A DNA stretch of 43,263 nucleotides, from the NCBI RefSeq assembly GCF_004793545.1, contig NZ_SRYA01000041.1, forward strand, positions 1 to 43,263. Direction: 5' to 3'. Shown in pieces: positions 1 through 7,983 of this stretch (the stretch's first letter is position 1; every line of letters starts with the position of its first letter). The notes beneath the pieces are model-generated. The model saw only the letters and a list, made by a program, of their open reading frames with translations. It ran no database searches and was not told where the DNA came from. A program made the position numbers and the translations under genes. This stretch comes from Petralouisia muris. GTDB lineage: Bacteria > Bacillota > Clostridia > Lachnospirales > Lachnospiraceae.

Positions 1-67
1 AAAGATGGAAGGAAGAGATGGATTGTCCTGTATGGATTTTTGAAGGTATATGAAAGTAAGAGAATAA

Positions 68-139
68 TCCTCGATAGCTCAATGGTAGAGCACGCGGCTG
101 TTAACCGCGGGGTTGTAGGTTCGAGCCCTACTCGGGGAG
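68..139 (+). tRNA. tRNA-Asn (GTT)
   Basis: A full cloverleaf can be folded. The acceptor arm TCCTCGA pairs with TCGGGGA, the anticodon loop is CTGTTAA with anticodon GTT, and the T-loop is GGTTCGAGCC. The discriminator base is G139 and CCA is not encoded. It stands apart from the main tRNA array, with the ferredoxin gene pair in between. Confidence 0.95.
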
Positions 140-219
140 TTAAATATAAGTTTGCACGCGATAGTGTTTGCAGACTTTTTTGTTATATAGAATTTCAGGA
201 TAGTTAGGAAGTGTAGCAG

Positions 220-387
220 TTGAAAGTACCTCAATTTAATTTAAAATGCTTAAAATCTTCAAGAGGTGGAGTTTGCCTTATGGGATTTGGAGTTATTATG
301 ATGGGATTTGGAATTTATCGCGGGGAGATATCCGTAGTATTAGAAAAAGCAGTAAATATTTGTATGGAGTGTATTGGAATTGGATAA
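220..387 (+). CDS. Small CXXC-motif membrane peptide (CD1871A-like)
   Basis: This 55-aa ORF starts at TTG 220, behind AGGAAG at 207-212, and ends at TAA 385-387. An internal ATG at 280 is the alternative start. A hydrophobic glycine- and methionine-rich stretch (about residues 21-31) is followed by YRGE and a C-terminal ICMECIGIG. That ending matches my recollection of the short CD1871A-family CXXC peptides, which often sit in front of NapH-like ferredoxins. Its stop overlaps the TTG start of the next gene by 14 bases, so the two are probably translationally coupled. Inference: the Cys pair at the membrane edge serves redox or metal handling together with the downstream Fe-S protein. No biochemical role is established. 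Confidence 0.72.
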   Translation: MKVPQFNLKCLKSSRGGVCLMGFGVIMMGFGIYRGEISVVLEKAVNICMECIGIG

Positions 388-1219
388 CGGTAAAGAGACA
401 AATGAATGGAAACGTCACAAAATTCAGGTGCTTTGGGCATTGCTTACCAATAGTTATCTGATTGGTTTTTTCCAGGGCAGGATATATCGAGGAAAATTAA
501 AGAATTTCTGTGTTCCGGGACTGAACTGCTATTCCTGTCCGGGAGCTATTGGTGCCTGTCCGATCGGGGCAATGCAGGCGGTAATCGGAAGCTGGAATTT
601 TAAGTTTGCATTTTATGTAGCAGGATTTTTGATGTTTACAGGCGCATTGATGGGTAGGTTTGTCTGCGGTTGGCTCTGTCCTTTTGGGCTGATTCAGGAT
701 TTACTGCATAAAATTCCTTTTTATAAAAAAGTGGAAACATTTAAAGGGGATAAGTTGCTTCGGAAGCTGAAGTATGTGATTTTTACATTATTTGTAATAT
801 TCCTACCTATGCTTTGCGTTGATGTTTTGGGACAAGGAGCGCCTTATTTTTGCAAGCTGATTTGTCCGGCAGGTACATTAGAAGGTGGAATTCCTCTGGT
901 ATTTCTGAACAAATCCATGCAAAGCGCTGTTGGCTGGTTGTATGCCTGGAAAAATGTGCTGCTGACACTGATGATTTTTTTGTCTGTTATGATTTATCGT
1001 CCATTTTGTAAGTACATATGTCCCCTGGGGGCAATTTATTCTGTCTTTAATTCTACCTCTGTGTTTCGGTATCAGGTGGATAGAGAAGTCTGCACGGATT
1101 GCGGCATCTGTGCAAAAGCTTGTAAAATGCAAATCAATCCCGCAAAGAACGCCAACCATCCGGAATGTATTCGCTGCGGTGTGTGCAAAAAAGCCTGTCC
1201 TGTAAAGGCAATTAACTAG
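374..1219 (+). CDS. NapH-like membrane 4Fe-4S ferredoxin protein
   Basis: This 281-aa protein belongs to the NapH/NosR/YccM-like polyferredoxin group, which passes electrons at the membrane. An N-terminal cysteine cluster (NCYSCPGAIGACP, about residues 52-64) is followed by hydrophobic segments near 74-95, 133-150 and 193-212. Two CxxxCP motifs lie between them (CGWLCPFG and CKYICPLG). The C-terminus carries two 4Fe-4S motifs, CTDCGICAKAC and CIRCGVCKKACP. The start is TTG 374, within the end of the preceding CXXC peptide gene. The physiological partner is not visible; an electron-transfer role to a periplasmic or membrane acceptor is inference from the family. Confidence 0.85.
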   Translation: MELDNGKETNEWKRHKIQVLWALLTNSYLIGFFQGRIYRGKLKNFCVPGLNCYSCPGAIGACPIGAMQAVIGSWNFKFAFYVAGFLMFTGALMGRFVCGWLCPFGLIQDLLHKIPFYKKVETFKGDKLLRKLKYVIFTLFVIFLPMLCVDVLGQGAPYFCKLICPAGTLEGGIPLVFLNKSMQSAVGWLYAWKNVLLTLMIFLSVMIYRPFCKYICPLGAIYSVFNSTSVFRYQVDREVCTDCGICAKACKMQINPAKNANHPECIRCGVCKKACPVKAIN

Positions 1220-1256
1220 AGTATAATTTTTTATGAAAAGTTTAGTAAAAAAATGC

Positions 1257-1285
1257 TTGCATTTTGTAGAGAATTGTGATAATAT
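1257..1285 (+). promoter_or_regulatory. Sigma-A-type promoter of the tRNA array
   Basis: TTGCAT, a 17-base spacer and TAATAT lie about 55 bases before the first tRNA of the seven-tRNA array. This is the only good match between the ferredoxin stop and tRNA-Glu. Confidence 0.6.
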
Positions 1286-1339
1286 TAATCCGTCGCTGAG
1301 ATAACAGCGTGAGGGTAATAGAAGTTAGAATGGAAGTCA

Positions 1340-1411
1340 GGCTCCTTGGTCAAGCGGTTAAGACATCGCCCTTTCACGGCGGTAACACGGGTTCGATTCC
1401 CGTAGGAGTCA
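1340..1411 (+). tRNA. tRNA-Glu (TTC)
   Basis: The acceptor arm GGCTCCT pairs with AGGAGTC. The anticodon loop is CTTTCAC with anticodon TTC, the T-loop is GGTTCGATTCC and the discriminator is A1411. It is the first member of a tight array of seven tRNAs. Confidence 0.95.
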
Positions 1412-1429
1412 GTTCATAGTTAATAATAT

Positions 1430-1502
1430 GCCGATGTGGCTCAATTGGCAGAGCAGCTGATTTGTAATCAGCAGGTTATCGGTTCGAGTCCGATCATCGG
1501 CT
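1430..1502 (+). tRNA. tRNA-Thr (TGT)
   Basis: The acceptor arm GCCGATG pairs with CATCGGC. The anticodon stem GCTGA/TCAGC closes the loop TTTGTAA, giving anticodon TGT. The T-loop is GGTTCGAGTCC. Confidence 0.95.
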
Positions 1503-1522
1503 TGTGTTGATTCAATCAACTT

Positions 1523-1596
1523 GGACCTTTAGCTCAGTTGGTTAGAGCAACCGGCTCATAACCGGTCGGTCCTGGGTTCGAGTCCCCGAAGGTCCA
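1523..1596 (+). tRNA. tRNA-Met (CAT)
   Basis: The acceptor arm GGACCTT pairs with AAGGTCC. The loop CTCATAA lies between ACCGG and CCGGT, giving anticodon CAT. The first acceptor pair G-C argues against an initiator tRNA. It is elongator Met unless C34 is modified to lysidine, which would make it Ile2. The sequence alone does not decide this. Confidence 0.85.
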
Positions 1597-1617
1597 CGAT
1601 ATTAACTATGAGGTAAT

Positions 1618-1691
1618 GGCCTAGTGGCTCAGTTGGTTAGAGCGCCGCCCTGTCACGGCGGAGGTCGAGGGTTCGAGTCCCTTCTGGGTCG
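1618..1691 (+). tRNA. tRNA-Asp (GTC)
   Basis: The acceptor arm GGCCTAG pairs with CTGGGTC, with two G-T pairs. The loop CTGTCAC gives anticodon GTC and the discriminator is G1691, as expected for Asp. Confidence 0.94.
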
Positions 1692-1749
1692 TTTACATTC
1701 AGCATATCTCGTTAATATTGATTTTGTGCTGAATGTGCAAAACATATAT

Positions 1750-1822
1750 GGGATCTTAGCTCAGCTGGGAGAGCATCTGCCTTACAAGCAGAGGGTCACA
1801 GGTTCGAGCCCTGTAGGTCCCA
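1750..1822 (+). tRNA. tRNA-Val (TAC)
   Basis: The acceptor arm GGGATCT pairs with AGGTCCC. The anticodon stem TCTGC/GCAGA closes the loop CTTACAA, giving anticodon TAC, and the discriminator is A. This is the tRNA type expected to be read by the GTA specifier in the valS T-box leader near 15976. Confidence 0.95.
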
Positions 1823-1827
1823 TTTGT

Positions 1828-1911
1828 GTCGGCGTGGCGGAACTGGCAGACGCGCAGGACTTAAAATCCTGTGGTGGCGACATCGTACCGGTTCGATTCC
1901 GGTCGCCGGCA
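1828..1911 (+). tRNA. tRNA-Leu (TAA)
   Basis: This 84-nt class II tRNA has the acceptor arm GTCGGCG paired with CGCCGGC. The anticodon stem CAGGA/TCCTG closes the loop CTTAAAA, giving anticodon TAA. A long variable arm (GGTGGCGACATCG) precedes the T-arm. Confidence 0.94.
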
Positions 1912-1941
1912 TTAGGTGAATGAAAATATTAGATAGTATCA

Positions 1942-2012
1942 GCAGATATAGTTCATCGGTAGAACGCCAGCTTCCCAAGCTGGAGAGGCGGGTTCGATTC
2001 CCGTTATCTGCT
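1942..2012 (+). tRNA. tRNA-Gly (CCC)
   Basis: The acceptor arm GCAGATA pairs with TATCTGC. The anticodon stem CCAGC/GCTGG closes the loop TTCCCAA, giving anticodon CCC. It is the last tRNA of the array, about 40 bases before the terminator. Confidence 0.94.
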
Positions 2013-2048
2013 TTACAGGTAGGAGCCGTAGACTTAAGGATTTTTTAG

Positions 2049-2099
2049 TAAAATCACAGGTTTAGGGCTTTTTTAGACTATCTGTGATTTTTTATTTTT
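2049..2099 (+). terminator. Terminator of the tRNA array
   Basis: AAATCACAG (2051-2059) pairs with CTGTGATTT (2082-2090) and is followed by a T-rich run. It sits directly behind tRNA-Gly and ahead of the Dabb gene's ribosome binding site. Confidence 0.75.
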
Positions 2100-2125
2100 G
2101 CTTGATTTAAAAGGAGGAATTTAAA

Positions 2126-2428
2126 ATGGTGAAGCACATCGTAATGTTTAAATTGAAAGAGACAGATGGAAAAAGTGCAATGGAGAATGCAAAAGAGGCA
2201 CAGGCACGGGCGGAACAATTAGAGGATGCAATACCGTCCCTTGAAAAAATAGAAGCAGTATGCAATGCCCCTCAAGCGGACGAGAGCAATTATGAATTGG
2301 CTTTGATTTGTGATTTTAAGGATATGGAAGCTTTAAATGCATATCAGACACATCCGGCACATTTAAAATTCGGAGAATTTGTGAGTCAGATCAAAGAGAG
2401 CCGGACATGTATTGATTATGAATATTAA
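2126..2428 (+). CDS. Dabb (stress-responsive A/B barrel) family protein
   Basis: This 100-aa protein starts with MVKHIVMFKLKE, the usual first strand and HxxxFK of the Dabb dimeric ferredoxin-like barrel fold. The middle LALICDF and the late HPAHLKFGEFV match the family pattern. AAAGGAGG precedes ATG 2126 at good spacing. The length is normal for a single-domain Dabb protein. No catalytic role can be assigned. It stands alone between the tRNA terminator and a convergent gene. Confidence 0.85.
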   Translation: MVKHIVMFKLKETDGKSAMENAKEAQARAEQLEDAIPSLEKIEAVCNAPQADESNYELALICDFKDMEALNAYQTHPAHLKFGEFVSQIKESRTCIDYEY

Positions 2429-2459
2429 TGTATTGAAGATTTTGGGTCAATAGACTGAT

Positions 2460-2492
2460 GCCTATACGGCTTCTTTCCGAATCCGGATAGGC
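2460..2492. terminator. Possible shared terminator between convergent genes
   Basis: GCCTATACGG (2460-2469) pairs with CCGGATAGGC (2483-2492) over nine of ten positions, with a 13-base loop. It lies between the converging Dabb and LysM-GH18 genes. There is no strong T-run on either side, so the call is tentative. Confidence 0.35.
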
Positions 2493-3647
2493 TCAGGTTT
2501 CTTTGAAATAAATGAAAAAAGTGTCTGCCAGAAGCAGCCAATTGGCCCGGAAAAGCTGCATGACCTGCCAGTATCCCATGCCTCGAAGCTGATATTCCTC
2601 TACCAGTTCAAATTTGGCAGAAAGGCTTCTCACATCTTCAAACCATACCTCATGGGTCAATCCTTCTGAAATATATTGAAAATAAGGCGACTGAGCCGTT
2701 TCATCAAATTGTATGAAAGCATTTTGTTCGATGGCGATCTGAATGGCCTGAACATTGCCAATGGTAGCGGCTTTGGAAGTGCCCGATATAAAAGGAAGTG
2801 TCCAGTCATATCCGTAATTGGGAATACCCAAATTAATTTTAGAAGCAGGTATTTTTGTCAAAGCGTATTCTACCACTTCCCGAACTTTATTTAGCGGCGC
2901 CACTGCCATAGGAGGACCATAAGTGTATCCCCATTCGTATGTCATTAGGAGGACAGAATCAGCCGCTTCTCCTAAGAGACCGTAATCTTTTCCCTCATAG
3001 AGCAGCCCGATTTGATTGTCTGAGGTTTTAGGAGCCAGTGCAACGGATACTGGAAATCCCAGTGCGTTGACGGCTGTCCGTATGTCACGTACAAAATTTA
3101 CAAAGGGAATTTTGTCCTCAGCGAGAATGTATTCAAAGTCAATGTCTATCCCTTCAAATCCCCGTTCTGTGATCTGAGCAGTGAGGTTGGCAATTAATTG
3201 TTGTTTGGCAGTTTCGTTATTTACTATCTGAGAGATCAGGTAATTGCTGAATTGCCCGGTAGGCCCGAAAGGCGTTAATGTCAGGATGGGAGCTGTACCG
3301 GAGGCTTTTGCCATAGTAATCATAAAAGTATCATCTAAAAGGGGAGGGATCAATTCTCCTTCTGGGGTAAATCCATAAGAGAAAATAAATAAATCGGAAA
3401 GATAAGGCAGGGTTTGCTCCAATACCCATCTGCTGATAAAAGGATAGGCATATCCCCCGGCATATATACTCTTTTTTTCCCGGCCAAGGGAAGTGGGGGC
3501 TTCTGCAGACAGAAGAAGAGCCTGGCCGATTGCCAGCGGATAAGGATAGGGAAGTTGGTTATTGTAGATGATGGATTGGGCTGAAATGCCATATGCGTCG
3601 GCAATTGTATCCACTGTATCACCAGGGCGGACAATATAAATTTCCAT
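2493..3647 (-). CDS. LysM-GH18 spore-type cell-wall glycosidase
   Basis: A 384-aa protein. An N-terminal LysM domain (residues 2-47, starting EIYIVRPGDTVDTIA) is followed by a glycoside hydrolase 18 barrel. The barrel contains the catalytic DxxDxDxE motif as GIDIDFEY, whose Glu is the expected acid. This arrangement matches the YaaH/YdhD group of spore-envelope glycosidases, which act on cortex or coat peptidoglycan. No signal peptide is seen, which fits delivery from the mother cell. The start at 3647 is chosen because AAAGGA lies ahead of it and LysM begins at once. The frame stays open upstream to an ATG at 3743, but that start has no ribosome binding site. Confidence 0.85.
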   Translation of the reverse strand: MEIYIVRPGDTVDTIADAYGISAQSIIYNNQLPYPYPLAIGQALLLSAEAPTSLGREKKSIYAGGYAYPFISRWVLEQTLPYLSDLFIFSYGFTPEGELIPPLLDDTFMITMAKASGTAPILTLTPFGPTGQFSNYLISQIVNNETAKQQLIANLTAQITERGFEGIDIDFEYILAEDKIPFVNFVRDIRTAVNALGFPVSVALAPKTSDNQIGLLYEGKDYGLLGEAADSVLLMTYEWGYTYGPPMAVAPLNKVREVVEYALTKIPASKINLGIPNYGYDWTLPFISGTSKAATIGNVQAIQIAIEQNAFIQFDETAQSPYFQYISEGLTHEVWFEDVRSLSAKFELVEEYQLRGMGYWQVMQLFRANWLLLADTFFIYFKET

Positions 3648-3757
3648 AGATGCTGAATCCTTTTTTTTTAAGATATGAAAGAAGATATCAAAAAATTCCA
3701 AAGGAATATTATCTGGATGGAGGAGGACAGGAAATAGCCTCATGGAAAGATTTATTC

Positions 3758-3785
3758 TTGTTTTTTCCTATGAAAAATTTATAAT
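3758..3785 (+). promoter_or_regulatory. Promoter of the GH42 gene
   Basis: TTGTTT, a 16-base spacer and a perfect TATAAT (3780-3785) lie about 40 bases before the chosen start of the beta-galactosidase gene. Confidence 0.5.
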
Positions 3786-3824
3786 AGATAGGAAGAAGTT
3801 TTTTGGAAGGAGATGGGGAAATTT

Positions 3825-5873
3825 ATGGAAAAATTACTTTATGGCGCTGCATATTATGAAGAATATCTGCCTTATGACCGACTGGAACAGGATGTGGAAA
3901 TGATGAAGGCGGCAGGAATTAATGTGGTGCGGATTGCAGAATCTACTTGGAGTACCTGCGAGCCCAAAGAGGGAGTATTTGATTTCTCCCATGTGACCCG
4001 GGTGATTGATGCAATGGAGCAGGCGGAGATTGATGTGATTGTGGGAACTCCTACCTATGCAGTGCCGGCCTGGATGGTGAAGAAACATCCAAAGGTTCTG
4101 GCGCTAACCAAGACAGGCAGGAATCTGTATGGGCCAAGGCAAAATATGGATATTACCAATACAGATTATCTGTTCTATGCAGAACGTGTAATTCGAAGAC
4201 TGATGGAGCAAACGGCTCATAGGAAAAATGTCATAGGTTTCCAACTGGATAATGAGACGAAATCTTATGGGACGGCAGGAGAAAATGTCCAGAAAGCTTT
4301 TCAAGAGTATCTGAAAAAGGAATTTGAATATGATTTGGATCAGATGAATCATCAATTTGGCCTGGATTATTGGAGCAACCGGGTCAACAGCTGGGAAGAG
4401 TTCCCGGATGTGCGGGGAACAATCAATGGCAGCCTGGGCGCAGAATTTCAGAAATTTCAGAGAAAGCTGGTAACGGATTTTTTAAACTGGCAGGCAGAGA
4501 TTGTGAAAGAATATAAGAGGGAAGATCAGTTTATTACCCATAATTTTGATTTTGAATGGCGGGGATATTCCTATGGGGTTCAGCCGGAAGTCAATCACTT
4601 TGAAGCTGCCAAATGTATGACCATTGCAGGGGCGGATATTTATCATCCTTCCCAGGATTTGCTGACAGGGGCGGAGATAGCTTTTGGCGGAGATTTGATC
4701 CGTTCTGTAAAAAGAGGAAATTATCTGATCCTGGAAACGGAAGCGCAGGGATTTCCGGGATGGACCCCTTATCCGGGGCAGCTTCGCCTGCAGGCATACA
4801 GCCACATCGCTTCCGGGGCCAATAGTGTGATGTATTGGCACTGGCATTCCCTCCATAATGCTGTGGAAACATACTGGAAAGGGCTTTTGAGCCATGATTT
4901 TGCAGAAAATGAAGCATATCGGGAGGCAAAAATAATTGGCAGAGAGTTTCGGGAGCTGGGAAGCCATCTGGTAAATCTGCAAAAGCAAAATCGGATTGCA
5001 ATTTTAGTAAGCAATGAATCCTTAACTGGCCTGGAGTGGTTTCCAATTGATGCAGATCCGGCAAATCCGGGAAAAACCGGCTATAATGATGTGGTGCGCT
5101 GGCTGTATCACCGATTGTACCGTATGAATGCAGAGTGTGATTTTATCCATCCGGGTTGTGAGGATTTAGAACAATATGATTTGATTTTCGTGCCGGCACT
5201 CTATGCGGCGCCGGAATCCCTGCTGAAGCGGCTCAATGAGTATGTTGCAAAAGGCGGACATTTGCTGGCGACGTTTAAGTCTGGATTTGCTGATGAATAT
5301 GTGAAGGTGCGTACGCAGGTTCAGCCGGCAGTTCTTGGGGAATGCCTGGGGGTAGAATATCATCAGTTTGCATTTCCCAGTAATGTCAGGCTGAAAAGTG
5401 AGTATTATCAGGCGCTGGAGGGACCGGTACATACGTTTATGGAGTTTTTGATTTCCAGGGGCGCCCAGGTGCTGGCTGCCTATGAGCATGAGGGATGGGA
5501 TGGTTACGGAGCGGTTACTCGTAATCACTACGGAAAAGGGACGGCAACTTATCTGGGATGTATGACGGGAGAGAAAACACTGGATATTATTTTAGAGGAT
5601 GCGCTGAAATGTGCTGGGATTTCAAGAGCAGCGGAAAGGTTTCCGGTAATTGTAAGGAAGGGCAGAAATGATTTCGGGAAAGAAATAGTGTTTTACCTGA
5701 ATTATTCTCCCAAGGTACAGAAGGCTGTATGGCAGGGGAAAGATACCATTGATTCCTGTGCAGGAGTGGAAGCGGTGGATCTTATCAGCGGAGTGGAAAT
5801 CAAGCCGGGAGAGGTATTGGAAATCGCTCCCTGGAACTTGCGGATTCTGGAAAATTCCGGAACGATTCTGTAA
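3825..5873 (+). CDS. GH42 beta-galactosidase
   Basis: A 682-aa cytoplasmic enzyme of glycoside hydrolase family 42, which removes terminal beta-galactose. The N-terminal barrel opens with YGAAYYEEYLP. QLDNE carries the expected acid/base Glu at about residue 144. ILETEAQGFPGW carries the expected nucleophile Glu at about 304. A trimerisation-like domain and a C-terminal beta domain follow, and the length is typical of the family. GGAAGGAG (3805-3812) directly abuts an ATG at 3813 but is correctly spaced for ATG 3825, so 3825 is preferred. There is no signal peptide and no transporter next to it. The exact substrate (lactose or galacto-oligosaccharides) cannot be told. Confidence 0.9.
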   Translation: MEKLLYGAAYYEEYLPYDRLEQDVEMMKAAGINVVRIAESTWSTCEPKEGVFDFSHVTRVIDAMEQAEIDVIVGTPTYAVPAWMVKKHPKVLALTKTGRNLYGPRQNMDITNTDYLFYAERVIRRLMEQTAHRKNVIGFQLDNETKSYGTAGENVQKAFQEYLKKEFEYDLDQMNHQFGLDYWSNRVNSWEEFPDVRGTINGSLGAEFQKFQRKLVTDFLNWQAEIVKEYKREDQFITHNFDFEWRGYSYGVQPEVNHFEAAKCMTIAGADIYHPSQDLLTGAEIAFGGDLIRSVKRGNYLILETEAQGFPGWTPYPGQLRLQAYSHIASGANSVMYWHWHSLHNAVETYWKGLLSHDFAENEAYREAKIIGREFRELGSHLVNLQKQNRIAILVSNESLTGLEWFPIDADPANPGKTGYNDVVRWLYHRLYRMNAECDFIHPGCEDLEQYDLIFVPALYAAPESLLKRLNEYVAKGGHLLATFKSGFADEYVKVRTQVQPAVLGECLGVEYHQFAFPSNVRLKSEYYQALEGPVHTFMEFLISRGAQVLAAYEHEGWDGYGAVTRNHYGKGTATYLGCMTGEKTLDIILEDALKCAGISRAAERFPVIVRKGRNDFGKEIVFYLNYSPKVQKAVWQGKDTIDSCAGVEAVDLISGVEIKPGEVLEIAPWNLRILENSGTIL

Positions 5874-5907
5874 TAATCAGAGACTTTAAAAAATTGCAGT
5901 GAGACAG

Positions 5908-5936
5908 TTGCAAATTGCCGAAAAAAAGAATAAAAT
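5908..5936 (+). promoter_or_regulatory. Promoter of the hydrogenase-chemoreceptor operon
   Basis: TTGCAA, a 17-base spacer and TAAAAT lie about 75 bases before the start codon at 6013. Confidence 0.5.
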
Positions 5937-6012
5937 CTAAATAGTATTTGCCAAAAAAGAGAGATTTATGCGAAAAGGACTCAATTGAGAAACGATGTGG
6001 AGGAAATGTATC

Positions 6013-7956
6013 ATGGAAATGAGTAAGTTAAATACAGGACTGGTCTATACAAATGAAAAATGTATCGGATGTAATCATTGTATTTCAGCATGTCCGGTTT
6101 TTGAAGCAAATTATTCATTGAAGCAGGATGGAAAAGACTTAATTTATGTCAATGGCGAAACCTGCGTCCACTGCGGTGCATGTATTGACGCCTGTCATCA
6201 TCATGCAAGGGATTTTCGGGATGATACAGAGCAGTTTTTTGAAGATTTGGGAAAAGGAGAGGCCATCAGCCTTTTGGTGGCGCCTGCATTTATTGCTAAC
6301 TATCCCAGAGAATATGGCAGGGTGCTTGGTTATTTGAAAAGACTTGGGGTGAAGCATGTGATCAGTGTCAGTTTTGGGGCGGATATTACTACCTGGGGGT
6401 ATCTGAATTATATTACAAAGTATAACTTTACAGGGGGAATTTCCCAGCCGTGTCCGGCGATTGTGGACTATATTGAGAAATATGTTCCTGAGCTGATTCC
6501 TAAGATTGTCCCGGTGCACAGTCCGCTGATGTGTGCGGCTGTTTATGCGAAGAAATATATGAAAATGACAGACAAGCTGGCGTTCCTCAGTCCTTGCATT
6601 GCAAAGAAATCGGAGATTATGCGTTCGGATAACCGGCAGTATGTTTCCTATAATGTAACTTTTGCTCATCTGATGGACAGGTTAAAGGGCGTCAATCTGT
6701 CCGCTTATGATGCTGTGGATGAGTTGGAGTATGGCTTGGGAAGCGTCTACCCCCAGCCGGGAGGCTTGAAGGAGAATGTGGAGCATTTTCTGGGAAAGGA
6801 CGTGCTGGTCCGGCAGATTGAAGGAGAAAGCCATGCATACCATTTTCTGAAAGAGTACGCCAGAAGAGTGAAAAGCGGCAAACAGCTTCCCTTTATGGTG
6901 GACGCCCTGAACTGTTCCAACGGATGTCTGCATGGAACAGGCGTGGAGCCAGAGACGGCAGAAAGTGACGATGTATTGTTTGAGATAAACAATCAGAGGA
7001 ATAAAGCGAAATCCAGTAAGAGGAATAAGAAGAAAGATAAAACCAGTCCATGGGGAAAATGGATTTCTTATGAGAAACGTCTTGCCAACTTTAATGCGCA
7101 GTTTGCAGAATTGAAATTGGAAGATTTTATGTGTAAATATCAGGAGCAAAATAAGTCCGCTTCTGTCAATGACCATCAGTTGGAAGCAGGATTTGAAGAG
7201 ATGAGGAAGGATACCGCAGAAAAACGTGAAATTGACTGCGGCGCCTGCGGTTATGAAAGCTGCCGTCAAATGGCAGAAGCTATCGCATTGGGACTAAACC
7301 GGAAAGAAAACTGTATGCATTATGAGAAACACGCATTACAGGAAGAACAGGAGAGGATGCAGGAGATTGCAGAACAGTTACAGGAGTCCCAGAAGCGAAA
7401 ACAGGAATTGTATGAGGAAGTGATCAGTGATTTTCAGCAAATCAAAGTTTCCATGCAAGAATTGTCGGAGGGCAACCAGGCTTCAGCGGAGGATTCTACC
7501 CGGATTGCCCAGGCAGTGGGTTCGATGTCCGGATTTACGGAAATGCTGCGGCGCTCTATGGGACAGGTGTCGGACGCAGTGCAGGGATATGACGTGATGA
7601 ATGAGGATATCATTAAAATATCCAATCAGACTGGTATGCTGGCGCTGAACGCCGGAATTGAAGCGGCAAGGAGCGGGGAGGCCGGAAGAGGCTTTGCAGT
7701 AATTGCCAACCGTGTGCGGGATTTGTCAGAACAGACCAAGGAAGCCGTTTTGGCCGGTAAGGAACAGAGCGCAATTCTGATTCCTGCGATTCAGAAGCTG
7801 GATCAGGAAACCAGTCAGTTTGTGCAGAATATTGAGAGCATCAACGATGGAACCTCTGCCCTTGCAGCAAGCAGTGAACAGATCGCCGCACAGACAGAAA
7901 TGGTGAACGAGATTGTGAACCGTCTGGCGGAGAAGATGAAAGAGGTTGTGGATTAA
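6013..7956 (+). CDS. Sensory-type FeFe hydrogenase fused to chemoreceptor signalling domain
   Basis: A 647-aa soluble protein. Residues 17-62 hold two 4Fe-4S motifs ([23 protein letters not shown]). Residues about 85-310 are the FeFe-hydrogenase large-subunit fold with H-cluster cysteines C147, C195 (SPCIAKKSE), C301 and C305 (NCSNGC). Residues about 409-434 form a further Fe-S motif (CGACGYESC and a later Cys). Residues 480-647 are a methyl-accepting-chemotaxis-type signalling helix pair containing the hairpin-like [16 protein letters not shown]. No membrane segment is seen. In catalytic enzymes the residue before the first H-cluster Cys is the proton-relay Cys; here it is Pro146. This suggests sensing of H2 or redox state rather than turnover. 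GGAGG at 5998-6002 favours ATG 6013 over the ATG at 5995. Confidence 0.85.
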   Translation: MEMSKLNTGLVYTNEKCIGCNHCISACPVFEANYSLKQDGKDLIYVNGETCVHCGACIDACHHHARDFRDDTEQFFEDLGKGEAISLLVAPAFIANYPREYGRVLGYLKRLGVKHVISVSFGADITTWGYLNYITKYNFTGGISQPCPAIVDYIEKYVPELIPKIVPVHSPLMCAAVYAKKYMKMTDKLAFLSPCIAKKSEIMRSDNRQYVSYNVTFAHLMDRLKGVNLSAYDAVDELEYGLGSVYPQPGGLKENVEHFLGKDVLVRQIEGESHAYHFLKEYARRVKSGKQLPFMVDALNCSNGCLHGTGVEPETAESDDVLFEINNQRNKAKSSKRNKKKDKTSPWGKWISYEKRLANFNAQFAELKLEDFMCKYQEQNKSASVNDHQLEAGFEEMRKDTAEKREIDCGACGYESCRQMAEAIALGLNRKENCMHYEKHALQEEQERMQEIAEQLQESQKRKQELYEEVISDFQQIKVSMQELSEGNQASAEDSTRIAQAVGSMSGFTEMLRRSMGQVSDAVQGYDVMNEDIIKISNQTGMLALNAGIEAARSGEAGRGFAVIANRVRDLSEQTKEAVLAGKEQSAILIPAIQKLDQETSQFVQNIESINDGTSALAASSEQIAAQTEMVNEIVNRLAEKMKEVVD

Positions 7957-7983
7957 GAGGAATTGCATTGTGAGGAACCTAAC

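Noticed and set aside
1624-1923. 99-aa ORF over the tRNA array
   Set aside because: It reads through tRNA-Asp, tRNA-Val and tRNA-Leu; the apparent protein is a translation of tRNA genes and spacers.
4482-5064. Long minus-strand ORFs inside the GH42 gene
   Set aside because: They are antisense to well-conserved GH42 sequence, overlap one another in different frames and lack domains or ribosome binding sites.
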